The notes below the pieces were generated by a model, which worked only from the letters and a program-made list of their open reading frames with translations, was not told where the DNA came from and ran no database searches. From Kordiimonadaceae bacterium (lineage in GTDB: Bacteria; Pseudomonadota; Alphaproteobacteria; Sphingomonadales; Kordiimonadaceae), in assembly GCA_017640725.1 (NCBI GenBank), contig JAEPQB010000003.1:310001-374000 (forward strand): a stretch of 64,000 bases of DNA. The letters are read 5' to 3'. The position numbers and the translations under genes were made by a program. Numbering within the stretch: the first letter of the stretch is position 1; each line of letters begins with the position of its first letter. Below, piece by piece: positions 55,112 through 63,268 of this stretch.

Positions 55112-56240
55112 ATGCGTGCGGAAGCTCAGGCAACCGTAGACCAACTCCAGCAGTCAATGGCGCTGCTGAGGAGGCATCTTTGACTGGGATCAGGCGAACC
55201 TGAGACTGGAAGAACTGAATGCTCTGGCGGAAGACCCAGACTTATGGAACGATCCTACAAACGCCCAAAAATTGATGCGGGAGCGGACGAAGCTTGATGA
55301 CTCCATCAAGGCCGTTTTGTCCATTGAAGGTGACCTCACCGATACCCTCGAAATAATGGAACTCGCCGAGATGGAAGGCGACGGTGACATGGAGGATGAA
55401 GCGGTCGAGCAGCTGTTGAGTTTGGCAGATTCCGCCAAGAAGGCAGAGTTGCAGGCTTTGCTTTCTGGTGAGGCCGACGGCAATGACACGTATGTCGAAA
55501 TACATTCAGGAGCAGGGGGTACGGAAAGCCAGGACTGGGCCAATATGCTTCTTCGCATGTATGCCCGCTGGGCAGAGCGCCGAGGTTTTAAAGTGGATAC
55601 CGTACAATATATGCCGGGAGAAGAAGCGGGGATTAAGTCCGCAACGCTTCAGGTGAAAGGTGAGGATGCCTATGGATGGCTAAAAACCGAATCCGGTGTG
55701 CATCGTCTGGTCCGTATTTCACCTTATGACAGCAATGCTCGACGGCACACCAGTTTTGCCTCGGTTTGGGTTTATCCCGTCATTGACGACTCAATCGACA
55801 TTGATATCAATGAAAGTGACCTCAAAGTAGATACATACAGGGCGTCTGGTGCTGGTGGTCAGCACGTGAACACCACGGATAGTGCGGTCAGAATTACCCA
55901 CCAACCCAGCGGTATTGTGGTGCAATGTCAGGCCGAGCGATCTCAACATAAAAACCGCGCTGCTGCCATGAGCATGTTGAAAGCTCGATTGTATGAGGAA
56001 GAGTTGCGGCGCCGGGAAGAAGAGGCCAATGCAGTTAATGCGCAGAAGACCGAAATTGGATGGGGGCATCAGATTCGGTCGTATGTGATGCAGCCTTATC
56101 AAATGGTGAAGGACCTTCGCACCGGCGAAGAGTCTGGGCAACCTGACAAAGTTTTGGACGGTGACCTCGACAGTTTCATGGCGGCGGCGCTTGCGGCGCG
56201 GGTGCATGGCGAGTCGACCGACGTTTCAGATATCGATTAA
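55112..56240 (+). CDS. prfB: peptide chain release factor 2 with programmed +1 frameshift
   Basis: RF2 ends translation at UGA and UAA. The frame starts at ATG 55112 after AGAGG and reads [23 protein letters not shown], then meets TGA at 55181-55183. Shifting by +1 at CTT-TGA-C gives [19 protein letters not shown] and an open frame to 56240 (375 aa). AGGAGG, the Shine-Dalgarno-like stimulator, lies just upstream of CTT. The GGQ motif is in [15 protein letters not shown] near 249; the recognition tripeptide is SPY instead of SPF. The ORF track begins at an inner ATG (55272) and lacks the first 53 residues. Confidence 0.97.
55166..55184 (+). other. prfB programmed +1 frameshift site
   Basis: AGGAGG-CAT-CTT-TGA-C: an internal ribosome-binding site three bases before a slippery CTT, an in-frame UGA and a following C (poor termination context). 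This is the known RF2 autoregulatory arrangement; low RF2 lets the ribosome pause and shift. Confidence 0.95.
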
Positions 56241-56260
56241 TTTTAGTGCAGAGAGCAATT

Positions 56261-56845
56261 ATGAACGAAGAAAACGACGATAATAAAAACGAAAAAGGCG
56301 CAAGCGAGCAGATTCAAAAAGTTCTTTTTGATGCTCGCAAAATATTCATTACTGGGGAAATCAATAAGGACGTTGCACGCGATACCTGTGCGCGACTGCT
56401 CGCAATGGCTCATGTCTCTGATGATCCGATCACGGTGATTGTGTCTTCACCGGGCGGGCATGTGGAATCAGGCGACATGATTCATGACATGATCAAGTTT
56501 GTCTCGCCTAAGGTTCGCGTTTTGGGAACTGGTTGGGTAGCAAGTGCGGGTGCATTGATCTATGTCGCAGCTGACAAAGAAGATCGTTACGCGCTGCCCA
56601 ATACGCGGTTCTTGCTTCATCAACCAAGCGGTGGTGTACGCGGTGATGCGACCAACATCGATATTGCGGCCCAGGAAATTGTTAAAATGCGGACGCGCCT
56701 GAATAAGATTTTCGCTGAGGCAACGGGTAACAGTTTGAAGAAAATTGAAGCCGATGTTGACCGTGATTTCTGGCTGGAATGTGAAGATGCCAAAAAGTAC
56801 GGAATTGTTGGCAAGATTATCCAGAGTGAATCGGAACTCGGATAA
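56261..56845 (+). CDS. ClpP-family serine protease paralogue
   Basis: The ClpP fold is recognised by ISTGEINKDVARDTCARLL-type opening, VSSPGGHVESGDMIHD, the nucleophile Ser95 in WVASAGALIY and His120 in FLLHQPSGG; Asp in DRDFWLECEDA completes the triad. Positions match ClpP closely, but the sequence is divergent from canonical ClpP and lacks an obvious propeptide. It is probably a second ClpP with its own role. It starts 20 bases after prfB, so the two may be co-transcribed. No clpX or clpA is nearby. Confidence 0.9.
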   Translation: MNEENDDNKNEKGASEQIQKVLFDARKIFITGEINKDVARDTCARLLAMAHVSDDPITVIVSSPGGHVESGDMIHDMIKFVSPKVRVLGTGWVASAGALIYVAADKEDRYALPNTRFLLHQPSGGVRGDATNIDIAAQEIVKMRTRLNKIFAEATGNSLKKIEADVDRDFWLECEDAKKYGIVGKIIQSESELG

Positions 56846-56860
56846 TTGATCGAGTAATAG

Positions 56861-56893
56861 AAAAAAAGGGCGCCTCGTGGCGCCCTTTTTTTG
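56861..56893. terminator. bidirectional terminator between ClpP-like and bactofilin genes
   Basis: GGGCGCC (56868-56874) and GGCGCCC (56879-56885) pair around TCGT, with seven A residues before and seven T residues after. Confidence 0.88.
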
Positions 56894-56911
56894 TTTTGAT
56901 ATGCGCTGCGG

Positions 56912-57373
56912 TCATTCAGCAGCAGGCTTTTTTGCCTCGACAAAAGAAGGTGTTTCAGCAGGCGTTTTTTTGCTGCCAGCGGTCAGTGCGCCAGATGTGT
57001 GAGCAAAGCGGCCTGTCAGTTTGGCGCCAGCTTCAACGGAAAGGCTTTCGTGATAAACGTCGCCTTCAACAACAGCCGTTTTTTCTAAGCGCACAGACTT
57101 GGCGCGTATTTCACCAGTGACGGAGCCCCTAACAGTCACAGTTTCAGCGGCAATGGTGCCGTTGACCTTTCCAGTTTCTCCCATCACGAGGCTACCACAA
57201 GCGAGGTCGCCCGTGATCGAGCCATCAAGCTGCAATTCGCCAACTGTTTTCACATTGCCTTCAATTTCCACGTCTGCACCGACAATCGAAGGTGTTGGTG
57301 CAGAACCAGGACGAGGCGTTGGTGTGTTGTTATTCATTGGTTTCTTCATGTCTTCCTTGGATTTTGAGAACAT
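56912..57373 (-). CDS. bactofilin
   Basis: Bactofilins are self-assembling beta-helical cytoskeletal filaments that place cell-wall enzymes. The core (about residues 28-125) is a ladder of short repeats: GADVEIEGNVKTVGELQLDGSITGDL, GSLVMGETGKVNGTI and TVTVRGSVTGEIRAKSV. Flanking tails are Pro/Lys-rich. The start overlaps the end of the M23 peptidase gene by 44 bases; ATGs at 57349 and 57337 are alternative starts that reduce the overlap. Bactofilin and M23 enzymes are a known functional pair. Confidence 0.93.
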   Translation of the reverse strand: MFSKSKEDMKKPMNNNTPTPRPGSAPTPSIVGADVEIEGNVKTVGELQLDGSITGDLACGSLVMGETGKVNGTIAAETVTVRGSVTGEIRAKSVRLEKTAVVEGDVYHESLSVEAGAKLTGRFAHTSGALTAGSKKTPAETPSFVEAKKPAAE

Positions 57374-58595
57374 TCTCTGCTGCCTTTAAGAAGGGCATTG
57401 GGTCACGGACTTTATCTGCAAACCATACTTCATAATGAAGGTGGGTACCGGTTGCCCGGCCTGTTTTACCCATTTCCCCCAATTTTTGCCCAAGTTCTAC
57501 TTGCTCATTTTTTTTCACTGACAGTTTCCGCATATGCCCGTATCGGGTGCGGAAGCCGTTTCCATGATCGACTTCGATCATATTTCCATATGGACCGTAC
57601 CAGCCAGAGTATACTACCGTACCCGGCGCAGTTGCCACGATCGAACTTCCCGGCCACCCAGCCATATCAAGACCATAGTGCTGAGACCTGATCTTTTTGA
57701 ACGGATCAATACGCGGGCCAAAACGATCTGAAATATAGTATTTCTCAACTGGTGTGCCGACGGGATAACTATTCAGTGCATTTGTGACCATCTTAAGGCG
57801 TTGTGTATTATCCCTCAGCGCCTTGTAGCGCACGCCGTCATTGGCCGCAAAAACACCATCAAATGTTCGCTCGGGGATGAATGGGCCACCGACTGCCGAT
57901 GTCGCTGAGTTTGGTTCAGGGATCAAATCCTCTGAGCTAATATTCGTCGGTGCCAGGGTCTCTTCAACAAATGCCATTTGTGTCGCAATGTCTGATAGCA
58001 TCAGTCCAACGACTTGCTGTTGCCGCTTGTCCAATGACTCGAGCCTTGCCAGCAGGCCGGAACGCCTCTCAGAGTTCCCGGGAGTGCTTGCTGTCACAGA
58101 CGCTTCGGAAAAAATTTGATCTATCAAAGATGCCTGAGGCTCTGCCACTGGCTCAGTCTTGGGCGCAGTGCTCTCTGAACGGTCCACGTCCACTGCCTCA
58201 GATGGTTCAACTTCTAGCATTTCCTCCAGAAATCTTTGACGTTCCTCAAGGAGTTGTGCCCGCCTTTCAACTTCAGCTTCCAGAGCTGAGAAGTCGCTTG
58301 AAAGCGTCTTATACTGGCTAGACATGGTTGAGATGGTTCTGTTTTTGCCCTCAAGAACACGGTCGCGGCTGAGGTAAGCATAGCTGGTGATTGAACCCCA
58401 GATTAATGCTGACAACAGGCTGCCGGCGATGCCCATTTGGACATAGCTATGAATTGTCAGAAAGCGCACACGTCCTTCTGAGCGCAGAAACAATTGCCGC
58501 TCTGGAAAATAGGTTAGTCGCCATGCATGAAATCGATTTGCAAAAGCTGTCAATTTGCTTGTGAGTGCAGTCAACGAATTCTCAACCCTGGTCAT
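57330..58595 (-). CDS. membrane-anchored M23 peptidase with coiled coil
   Basis: A transmembrane helix (QMGIAGSLLSALIWGSITSY, about residues 55-75) is followed by a coiled coil (about 90-140) and a Ser/Glu-rich linker. The LytM domain has HYGLDMAG, TRYGHM and HLHYEVWF with the zinc His/Asp set intact, so it should cut peptidoglycan cross-bridges. I start at the ATG at 58595 because a TATAAT overlaps the earlier ATG. It is joined to bactofilin by a 44-base overlap. Confidence 0.9.
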   Translation of the reverse strand: MTRVENSLTALTSKLTAFANRFHAWRLTYFPERQLFLRSEGRVRFLTIHSYVQMGIAGSLLSALIWGSITSYAYLSRDRVLEGKNRTISTMSSQYKTLSSDFSALEAEVERRAQLLEERQRFLEEMLEVEPSEAVDVDRSESTAPKTEPVAEPQASLIDQIFSEASVTASTPGNSERRSGLLARLESLDKRQQQVVGLMLSDIATQMAFVEETLAPTNISSEDLIPEPNSATSAVGGPFIPERTFDGVFAANDGVRYKALRDNTQRLKMVTNALNSYPVGTPVEKYYISDRFGPRIDPFKKIRSQHYGLDMAGWPGSSIVATAPGTVVYSGWYGPYGNMIEVDHGNGFRTRYGHMRKLSVKKNEQVELGQKLGEMGKTGRATGTHLHYEVWFADKVRDPMPFLKAAENVLKIQGRHEETNE

Positions 58596-58735
58596 GCTTT
58601 TCAAACGCTTGTTAGAAAAGCATTTTTTGTTTCCGTTGCGCATTATAGAATCAAAATGCCAACAATCGATTAAATTTCGCGCATTCCACCCATTTTTGGC
58701 GGTAACGTCAAGAAAGGAATTGTGGCAATTGGGTC

Positions 58736-59545
58736 TTAGGCCTTTTTGGCTAAGGGCTCATAGAAACTTGCAGGCATTCCAGCTCTGTTTCTAGCGTGAG
58801 TATTGAACGGTGGCTTTAATTGTCCATGGAAGTACTTTGAAACAAGTTCTTGGAACCAGGATTCAGCCTCTCGGTTGAGTTTTCCTGCCAAGAACTTGAA
58901 CCACCGGCTGCCAACAGCGACATGACCGATTTCATCATTGTAAATGGTTTGCAGCACGTCAGCTGAGGTTGCGTCTCCGGTGCTTTTGAATTGTTCAATC
59001 ATGGCGGGAGACACGTCAAGCCCTCTGGCTTCAAGCACCATCGGAACCACAGCCAGTCTCGCGGGTAAATTAGTGGCTGTGTCCATAGACGACTGCCACA
59101 GGCCGTCATGTGCAGGCAGATCACCATAGTAGCTCTGATGCGCTTTCAAGCGGCTGTTTAGAAGCATGAAATGACGCGCTTCATCGTCGCCAACGCCGAT
59201 CCAATCGTCCGTGAAACCGCGCGGCATTTTTGCACCAAATCTGGCAATGATATCAAAGGCGAGGTCAATTGCGTTCAGTTCGATGTGCGCGACAGCATGC
59301 AACAAAGCACGGCGATTAGATTCGTTGCCGCCTTTGCGGCGCCTAGGCATTTCATTTGGCGCCAGCAAATCTGGGCGATTTGGTCGCGCAGGCCTTGTTG
59401 GCGGGGTCTCTGTGAATTTGAAAGCCAGCGTTTCAGTGCGCCATTTTGCGGCAACTTGGCGCGCCACTGTCGCTTTGTCCGTCGCTTTCTCGGTGTTCAA
59501 GACAGCACATGCTGCTTCACTAATATTTTTCCAATCCTGCGCCAT
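58736..59545 (-). CDS. DUF455 ferritin-like protein
   Basis: DUF455 proteins are ferritin-like four-helix bundles. The pattern RALLHAVAHIELNAIDLAFD, VGDDEARHFMLLNSRL, MVLEARGLDVSPAM and YNDEIGHVAVGSRWF gives the Glu-xx-His metal ligands on four helices. Residues 1-75 form a basic lead-in. The family is related to diiron oxygenases and to MiaE-like enzymes, but its reaction is unknown. It starts 13 bases upstream-side of bcp in the same direction. Confidence 0.92.
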   Translation of the reverse strand: MAQDWKNISEAACAVLNTEKATDKATVARQVAAKWRTETLAFKFTETPPTRPARPNRPDLLAPNEMPRRRKGGNESNRRALLHAVAHIELNAIDLAFDIIARFGAKMPRGFTDDWIGVGDDEARHFMLLNSRLKAHQSYYGDLPAHDGLWQSSMDTATNLPARLAVVPMVLEARGLDVSPAMIEQFKSTGDATSADVLQTIYNDEIGHVAVGSRWFKFLAGKLNREAESWFQELVSKYFHGQLKPPFNTHARNRAGMPASFYEPLAKKA

Positions 59546-59557
59546 AGGTTTTAGTCT

Positions 59558-60022
59558 TTAAATTGCCTTTGCTTGTTCCAATACGTCTTCAGCATGTCCC
59601 TTGACCTTAACTTTTGGCCAAATATTTTTGATAACACCGTGTGCATCAATCAAAAAAGTAGCCCGCTGGATGCCCATGTATTTCCGGCCATACATATTTT
59701 TTTCGACCCAAACACCATATTCTTCAAGTGCAGTGCCGTCTTCGTCAGACGCGAGCAAAACCGTCAAGTCGTGCTTTGCGATGAATTTGTCGTGCTTTGC
59801 TGCCGTGTCTTTTGACATTCCGATGACAACTGTATTGGCACCCTCAAAATCCTTAGCCAGGCTCGTAAAATCTTTTGCTTCGGTAGTGCAGCCTGGTGTG
59901 TCGTCTTTCGGGTAGAAATACAAAACGACATTTTTGCCTGCGAAATCAGAAAGGCTGAGTGTGGAGCCTGCGTTGCCAGGTAAAGAAAACTGAGGCGCTT
60001 TGTCGCCAACCGTGAGTGTCAT
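59558..60022 (-). CDS. bcp: thioredoxin-dependent peroxiredoxin (Bcp/PrxQ)
   Basis: The peroxidatic Cys is in [13 protein letters not shown] near residue 45; the resolving Cys usually five residues on is absent (Lys-Asp here), so it may work as a 1-Cys type or use another cysteine. [22 protein letters not shown] and [17 protein letters not shown] are family blocks. 154 aa. It reduces hydrogen peroxide and organic peroxides with thioredoxin. AAGGAAAAGG precedes the ATG. Confidence 0.95.
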   Translation of the reverse strand: MTLTVGDKAPQFSLPGNAGSTLSLSDFAGKNVVLYFYPKDDTPGCTTEAKDFTSLAKDFEGANTVVIGMSKDTAAKHDKFIAKHDLTVLLASDEDGTALEEYGVWVEKNMYGRKYMGIQRATFLIDAHGVIKNIWPKVKVKGHAEDVLEQAKAI

Positions 60023-60037
60023 GCCTTTTCCTTTCCG

Positions 60038-60052
60038 AATGGACCATTCGAG
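60038..60052. promoter_or_regulatory. palindrome upstream of bcp
   Basis: CGAATGG and CCATTCG flank a single base, 15 bases upstream of the bcp start. It could be an operator for a redox regulator or an mRNA hairpin near the ribosome site; no known consensus matches. Confidence 0.3.
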
Positions 60053-60150
60053 TTGATGGCGACCCTACAGCCACCACTATGAGATGCAAGTTTTAATGGA
60101 GTCTGAAAAAGCCTCCAAAAGTGTATTCAATGTACGATTTTGTTGCAGTT

Positions 60151-63100
60151 TCAGTTCAGAGTAAGATTGAATTGGGTCAGAACTTCCCGCTGCGCTGACT
60201 GGAGGCCTGCTTCCAATGCGTCTAGACTGTCAAAATAGGTGTTTTCCAGAATTACCTGAACCAATCCAGCAGGTATTTGAGTTGCATCGCTTGGGGTGTG
60301 CTCAAGGCACAGTCTCAGCAATGCTTGCAGGGTTCTTTGTAACATAAATGCATTGACCAACTTCTGATAGCTGGCTTCTTCCAAAGCCCCTTTGTCATAC
60401 AATTGCTTCAAACAGTCGCTTGTGCTTTGAAGTGAAGCAACGTCCAGCCTCTTGCGCTCGCGAAGCGACAAAAATTGGCAAATGAATTCAATGTCAACAA
60501 GGCCGCCACGCACCTGTTTAACGTCCCAGATATTTTCCTTGGCAAATTGTTTAGCTAGCTTGTCTCGGATTTCCAGGACATCGCTTACCAGGTCTTCACG
60601 ATTTGGCCCAAGACTGAGGGCACTGAATGCTATTTTTTCTATCTTTTTGGCCAAATAAGAAGGGCCGTACACAACTCGGCCCCTGGTCAAAGCCATAAAT
60701 TCCCATACCCATGCGCCTTCTTGATAATAGTCACGAAAGCTTTGAGAAGAAACTGCAAGAGGTCCTTGGTTTCCTGATGGTCGCAACCGTGTGTCAACTT
60801 CGAACAATCGTCCTTCTGGCGTCAATGCGGTTATGGCCGTTATTATGTGTTGAGCAAGGCGAGTGTAGTATACGTTTTGTGATAAGGGCCTAGGACCATC
60901 AGAGAAAGCGCCATCAACATTTCCTTCATAAATGAAAACAATATCGAGGTCGGACGTGTGCGTTAGCTCGCGTCCCCCATACTTACCTAGCGCAAATACA
61001 GCCAGTCCACTTTCAGTCCCCGAGAACACACCGTGCTTTTTGGCGAAGTCCTTCTCAACCACAGGAATGAGGGCTGACAGAATTACGTCTGCCATGTCAC
61101 TCAGAGCATCGCCAATTTCCGCCACGCTGGCGATACCTTCTAGCATCAGGACACCGGTGCGAAATTTTTGTTCGGCTGCAAACCGGCGAACTATGTCGAG
61201 TACGTCCTGGTAATCGCGTGCAGTAGATAGTTGGATGTTCAGCTCTTCGTTGAGGTCTTCTTTGCTGAGAGGGGGGGCAAAAAAGTGGCGCCCCAAAACC
61301 AAGTCCCAAAGACCGGTATTTTTAGCGAGCATATTTGCAAGAGCTGGCGCAAGAGATATGACGCGAGCCAGCAACCCAAGAAGAGTTGGGTTTGCTTGCA
61401 GCAATGAAAAAAGCTGAACGCCTGCAGGTAGTTGCGCCAGAAAGGTGTCAAACCTGACAAGGGCAGAGTCTGGCGAATGCGCTTTCGAAAAAGCAGCAAG
61501 TAATTCTGGGATACATTGATTGAGCAATGACCTTGCCCGCGCTGTCCTTAGCGCTCGGTGTCGACCATACTTCCAAGCACTAATCGTCTCGAAGGCGGCG
61601 TTCTTGTCCTGCAGTCCGCACCGATCAAGCCACTTCAACAGTTGCTCGTCTGAGATTGATGCACCACCATCGCCGGCGTCAGGCAGAAACGTGTCATAGT
61701 GCCTTTTCACCCTCTTGGTAATGCTTAGAATATCATGTTCAAAATCATCCGAACTTGCGTACCCTAGAAAATTTGAAAGCCTGTCAAGTGCGTCATCTGA
61801 GCTAGGAATAGAATGAGTCTGCTCGTCGTTGATCATCTGGATCCTGTGTTCAACCATGCGCAAAAACCGATACGCGTCGGTCAGGTCCTCAATTACATCA
61901 CTCGGCGCTAATCCCAGGCGAGCTAATTCTTGAAGAGTTTCTATCGTGCCGCGAACCCGAAGCGACGGATTTCGTCCAGCATGAAGCAACTGATTGATCT
62001 GGGCGTAAAATTCGATTTCCCGAATGCCGCCCAAACCAAGTTTGACGTCAAACCCTGCGAATTTGGAATCTTCAACATCAAAATGGCGATTAATTTGATT
62101 CTTGATCGCCCCTATGTCCTTCAACGCTTCGAAGTCCATGTTTTTGCGCCATACCCAGCTTTCCAGCTCTTGCAAATACTGTCTGGCAGCGTTTGGATCG
62201 CCTGCGGCAAATGAAGCTTTAATCATCGCTGACCGTTCCCAATTGGCGGCAATGCTGTGATAATAGCCAAGAGCCGCTTCGACAGGCAGGGCGACAGGGG
62301 TTGCACCAGGATCGGGCCTCAGCCGTAAATCAACCCGAAACACGTATCCTTCGAACGTGCGCTGATCCATGAACTTAACCACGTCCTGTGTCAGTTTCAC
62401 GAAACAGTCAGAAAGTGACTTTCGACCCGTGTAAGTAATCTTGTCTGCGTCATACAAGACAATCAGGTCGACATCAGAAGAGTAATTGAGCTCACTGGCG
62501 CCCATTTTGCCAAGCGCAAGAATAAAAAAGCCGGATGATGTATTGAACTTAATGTCAATCGGGCTCCCTGTATTCGTGTTTTCTGGCCAGGGGAGGTCGC
62601 CAGCGTCCATTCTGAGGCGAAGGGCACGAGCAATTGAAGCTTCCAGGCACGCTTTGGCCAATTTGGTTAGATAGCAGGTTATTTTTTCTAAGGACCAAAC
62701 CGAATTGATGTCTCCTAACGCTATCAAAAGCGCGGCACAATTTTTTTGCACCCTCAAGTAACTGATAAACTCATCGATCGTTTCCGTGGCAGGCCTGGGC
62801 TCTTCGAGCACCTGCAATATTTTAGCCATTTCGGCTTCGAGTTGGCCTTCCAGAAACTGCTGTGCAATAGCCGGGTATCTGCGAACGAGGCTTGTTAAAT
62901 AAGGACTGTGTGCAGTGGCTAGTGCAAGTTCTGAAATATGCTCGGTGGATGCATTCGTGTCAGACAAAAACTCTCCGATTAATGCCGCATGTGCCTCCAG
63001 CCGAGATTTTTCTACAACCCGTGGTCGTTGGCCTAATTCAAAACGGAGATTCAATCCCAGATGCTCCCAACTTGTCCAAACCGAGGCAATTTCCCTGATT

Positions 63101-63180
63101 TTTGACCTAAAACAAGTAATTGCCTCATTTTGGGCTACATTTAAAGGCCTTAACACCCTTGTGTGTAGACGTAGGGTCAA
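60151..63180 (-). CDS. glnE: bifunctional glutamine synthetase adenylyltransferase/deadenylylase
   Basis: GlnE attaches or removes AMP on a Tyr of glutamine synthetase under PII control. Two nucleotidyltransferase domains are seen: ALGKMGASELNYSSDVDLIVLYD (about residues 225-245) and ALGKYGGRELTHTSDLDIVFIYE (about 725-745), separated by GlnD-type PII-uridylyltransferase linker helices. The two halves have the Gly-Ser-x-Asp-x-Asp catalytic pattern. Length 1009 aa is slightly long. The track start is TTG without a ribosome site, so the true N-terminus is uncertain by some 30 residues. Confidence 0.96.
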   Translation of the reverse strand: MTLRLHTRVLRPLNVAQNEAITCFRSKIREIASVWTSWEHLGLNLRFELGQRPRVVEKSRLEAHAALIGEFLSDTNASTEHISELALATAHSPYLTSLVRRYPAIAQQFLEGQLEAEMAKILQVLEEPRPATETIDEFISYLRVQKNCAALLIALGDINSVWSLEKITCYLTKLAKACLEASIARALRLRMDAGDLPWPENTNTGSPIDIKFNTSSGFFILALGKMGASELNYSSDVDLIVLYDADKITYTGRKSLSDCFVKLTQDVVKFMDQRTFEGYVFRVDLRLRPDPGATPVALPVEAALGYYHSIAANWERSAMIKASFAAGDPNAARQYLQELESWVWRKNMDFEALKDIGAIKNQINRHFDVEDSKFAGFDVKLGLGGIREIEFYAQINQLLHAGRNPSLRVRGTIETLQELARLGLAPSDVIEDLTDAYRFLRMVEHRIQMINDEQTHSIPSSDDALDRLSNFLGYASSDDFEHDILSITKRVKRHYDTFLPDAGDGGASISDEQLLKWLDRCGLQDKNAAFETISAWKYGRHRALRTARARSLLNQCIPELLAAFSKAHSPDSALVRFDTFLAQLPAGVQLFSLLQANPTLLGLLARVISLAPALANMLAKNTGLWDLVLGRHFFAPPLSKEDLNEELNIQLSTARDYQDVLDIVRRFAAEQKFRTGVLMLEGIASVAEIGDALSDMADVILSALIPVVEKDFAKKHGVFSGTESGLAVFALGKYGGRELTHTSDLDIVFIYEGNVDGAFSDGPRPLSQNVYYTRLAQHIITAITALTPEGRLFEVDTRLRPSGNQGPLAVSSQSFRDYYQEGAWVWEFMALTRGRVVYGPSYLAKKIEKIAFSALSLGPNREDLVSDVLEIRDKLAKQFAKENIWDVKQVRGGLVDIEFICQFLSLRERKRLDVASLQSTSDCLKQLYDKGALEEASYQKLVNAFMLQRTLQALLRLCLEHTPSDATQIPAGLVQVILENTYFDSLDALEAGLQSAQREVLTQFNLTLN

Positions 63181-63268
63181 TGGCGTGCTCTAACAAAATG
63201 CAAGAGGTTTGTTGCGCTCGCACATTGAAAGCTGTGGTTTTGGATAGCTGCCAGAAGGTCTTGTACGG

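Noticed and set aside
55112-55183. in-frame TGA in prfB as a sign of a pseudogene
   Set aside because: The stop is in the exact known RF2 frameshift context and the downstream frame is intact.
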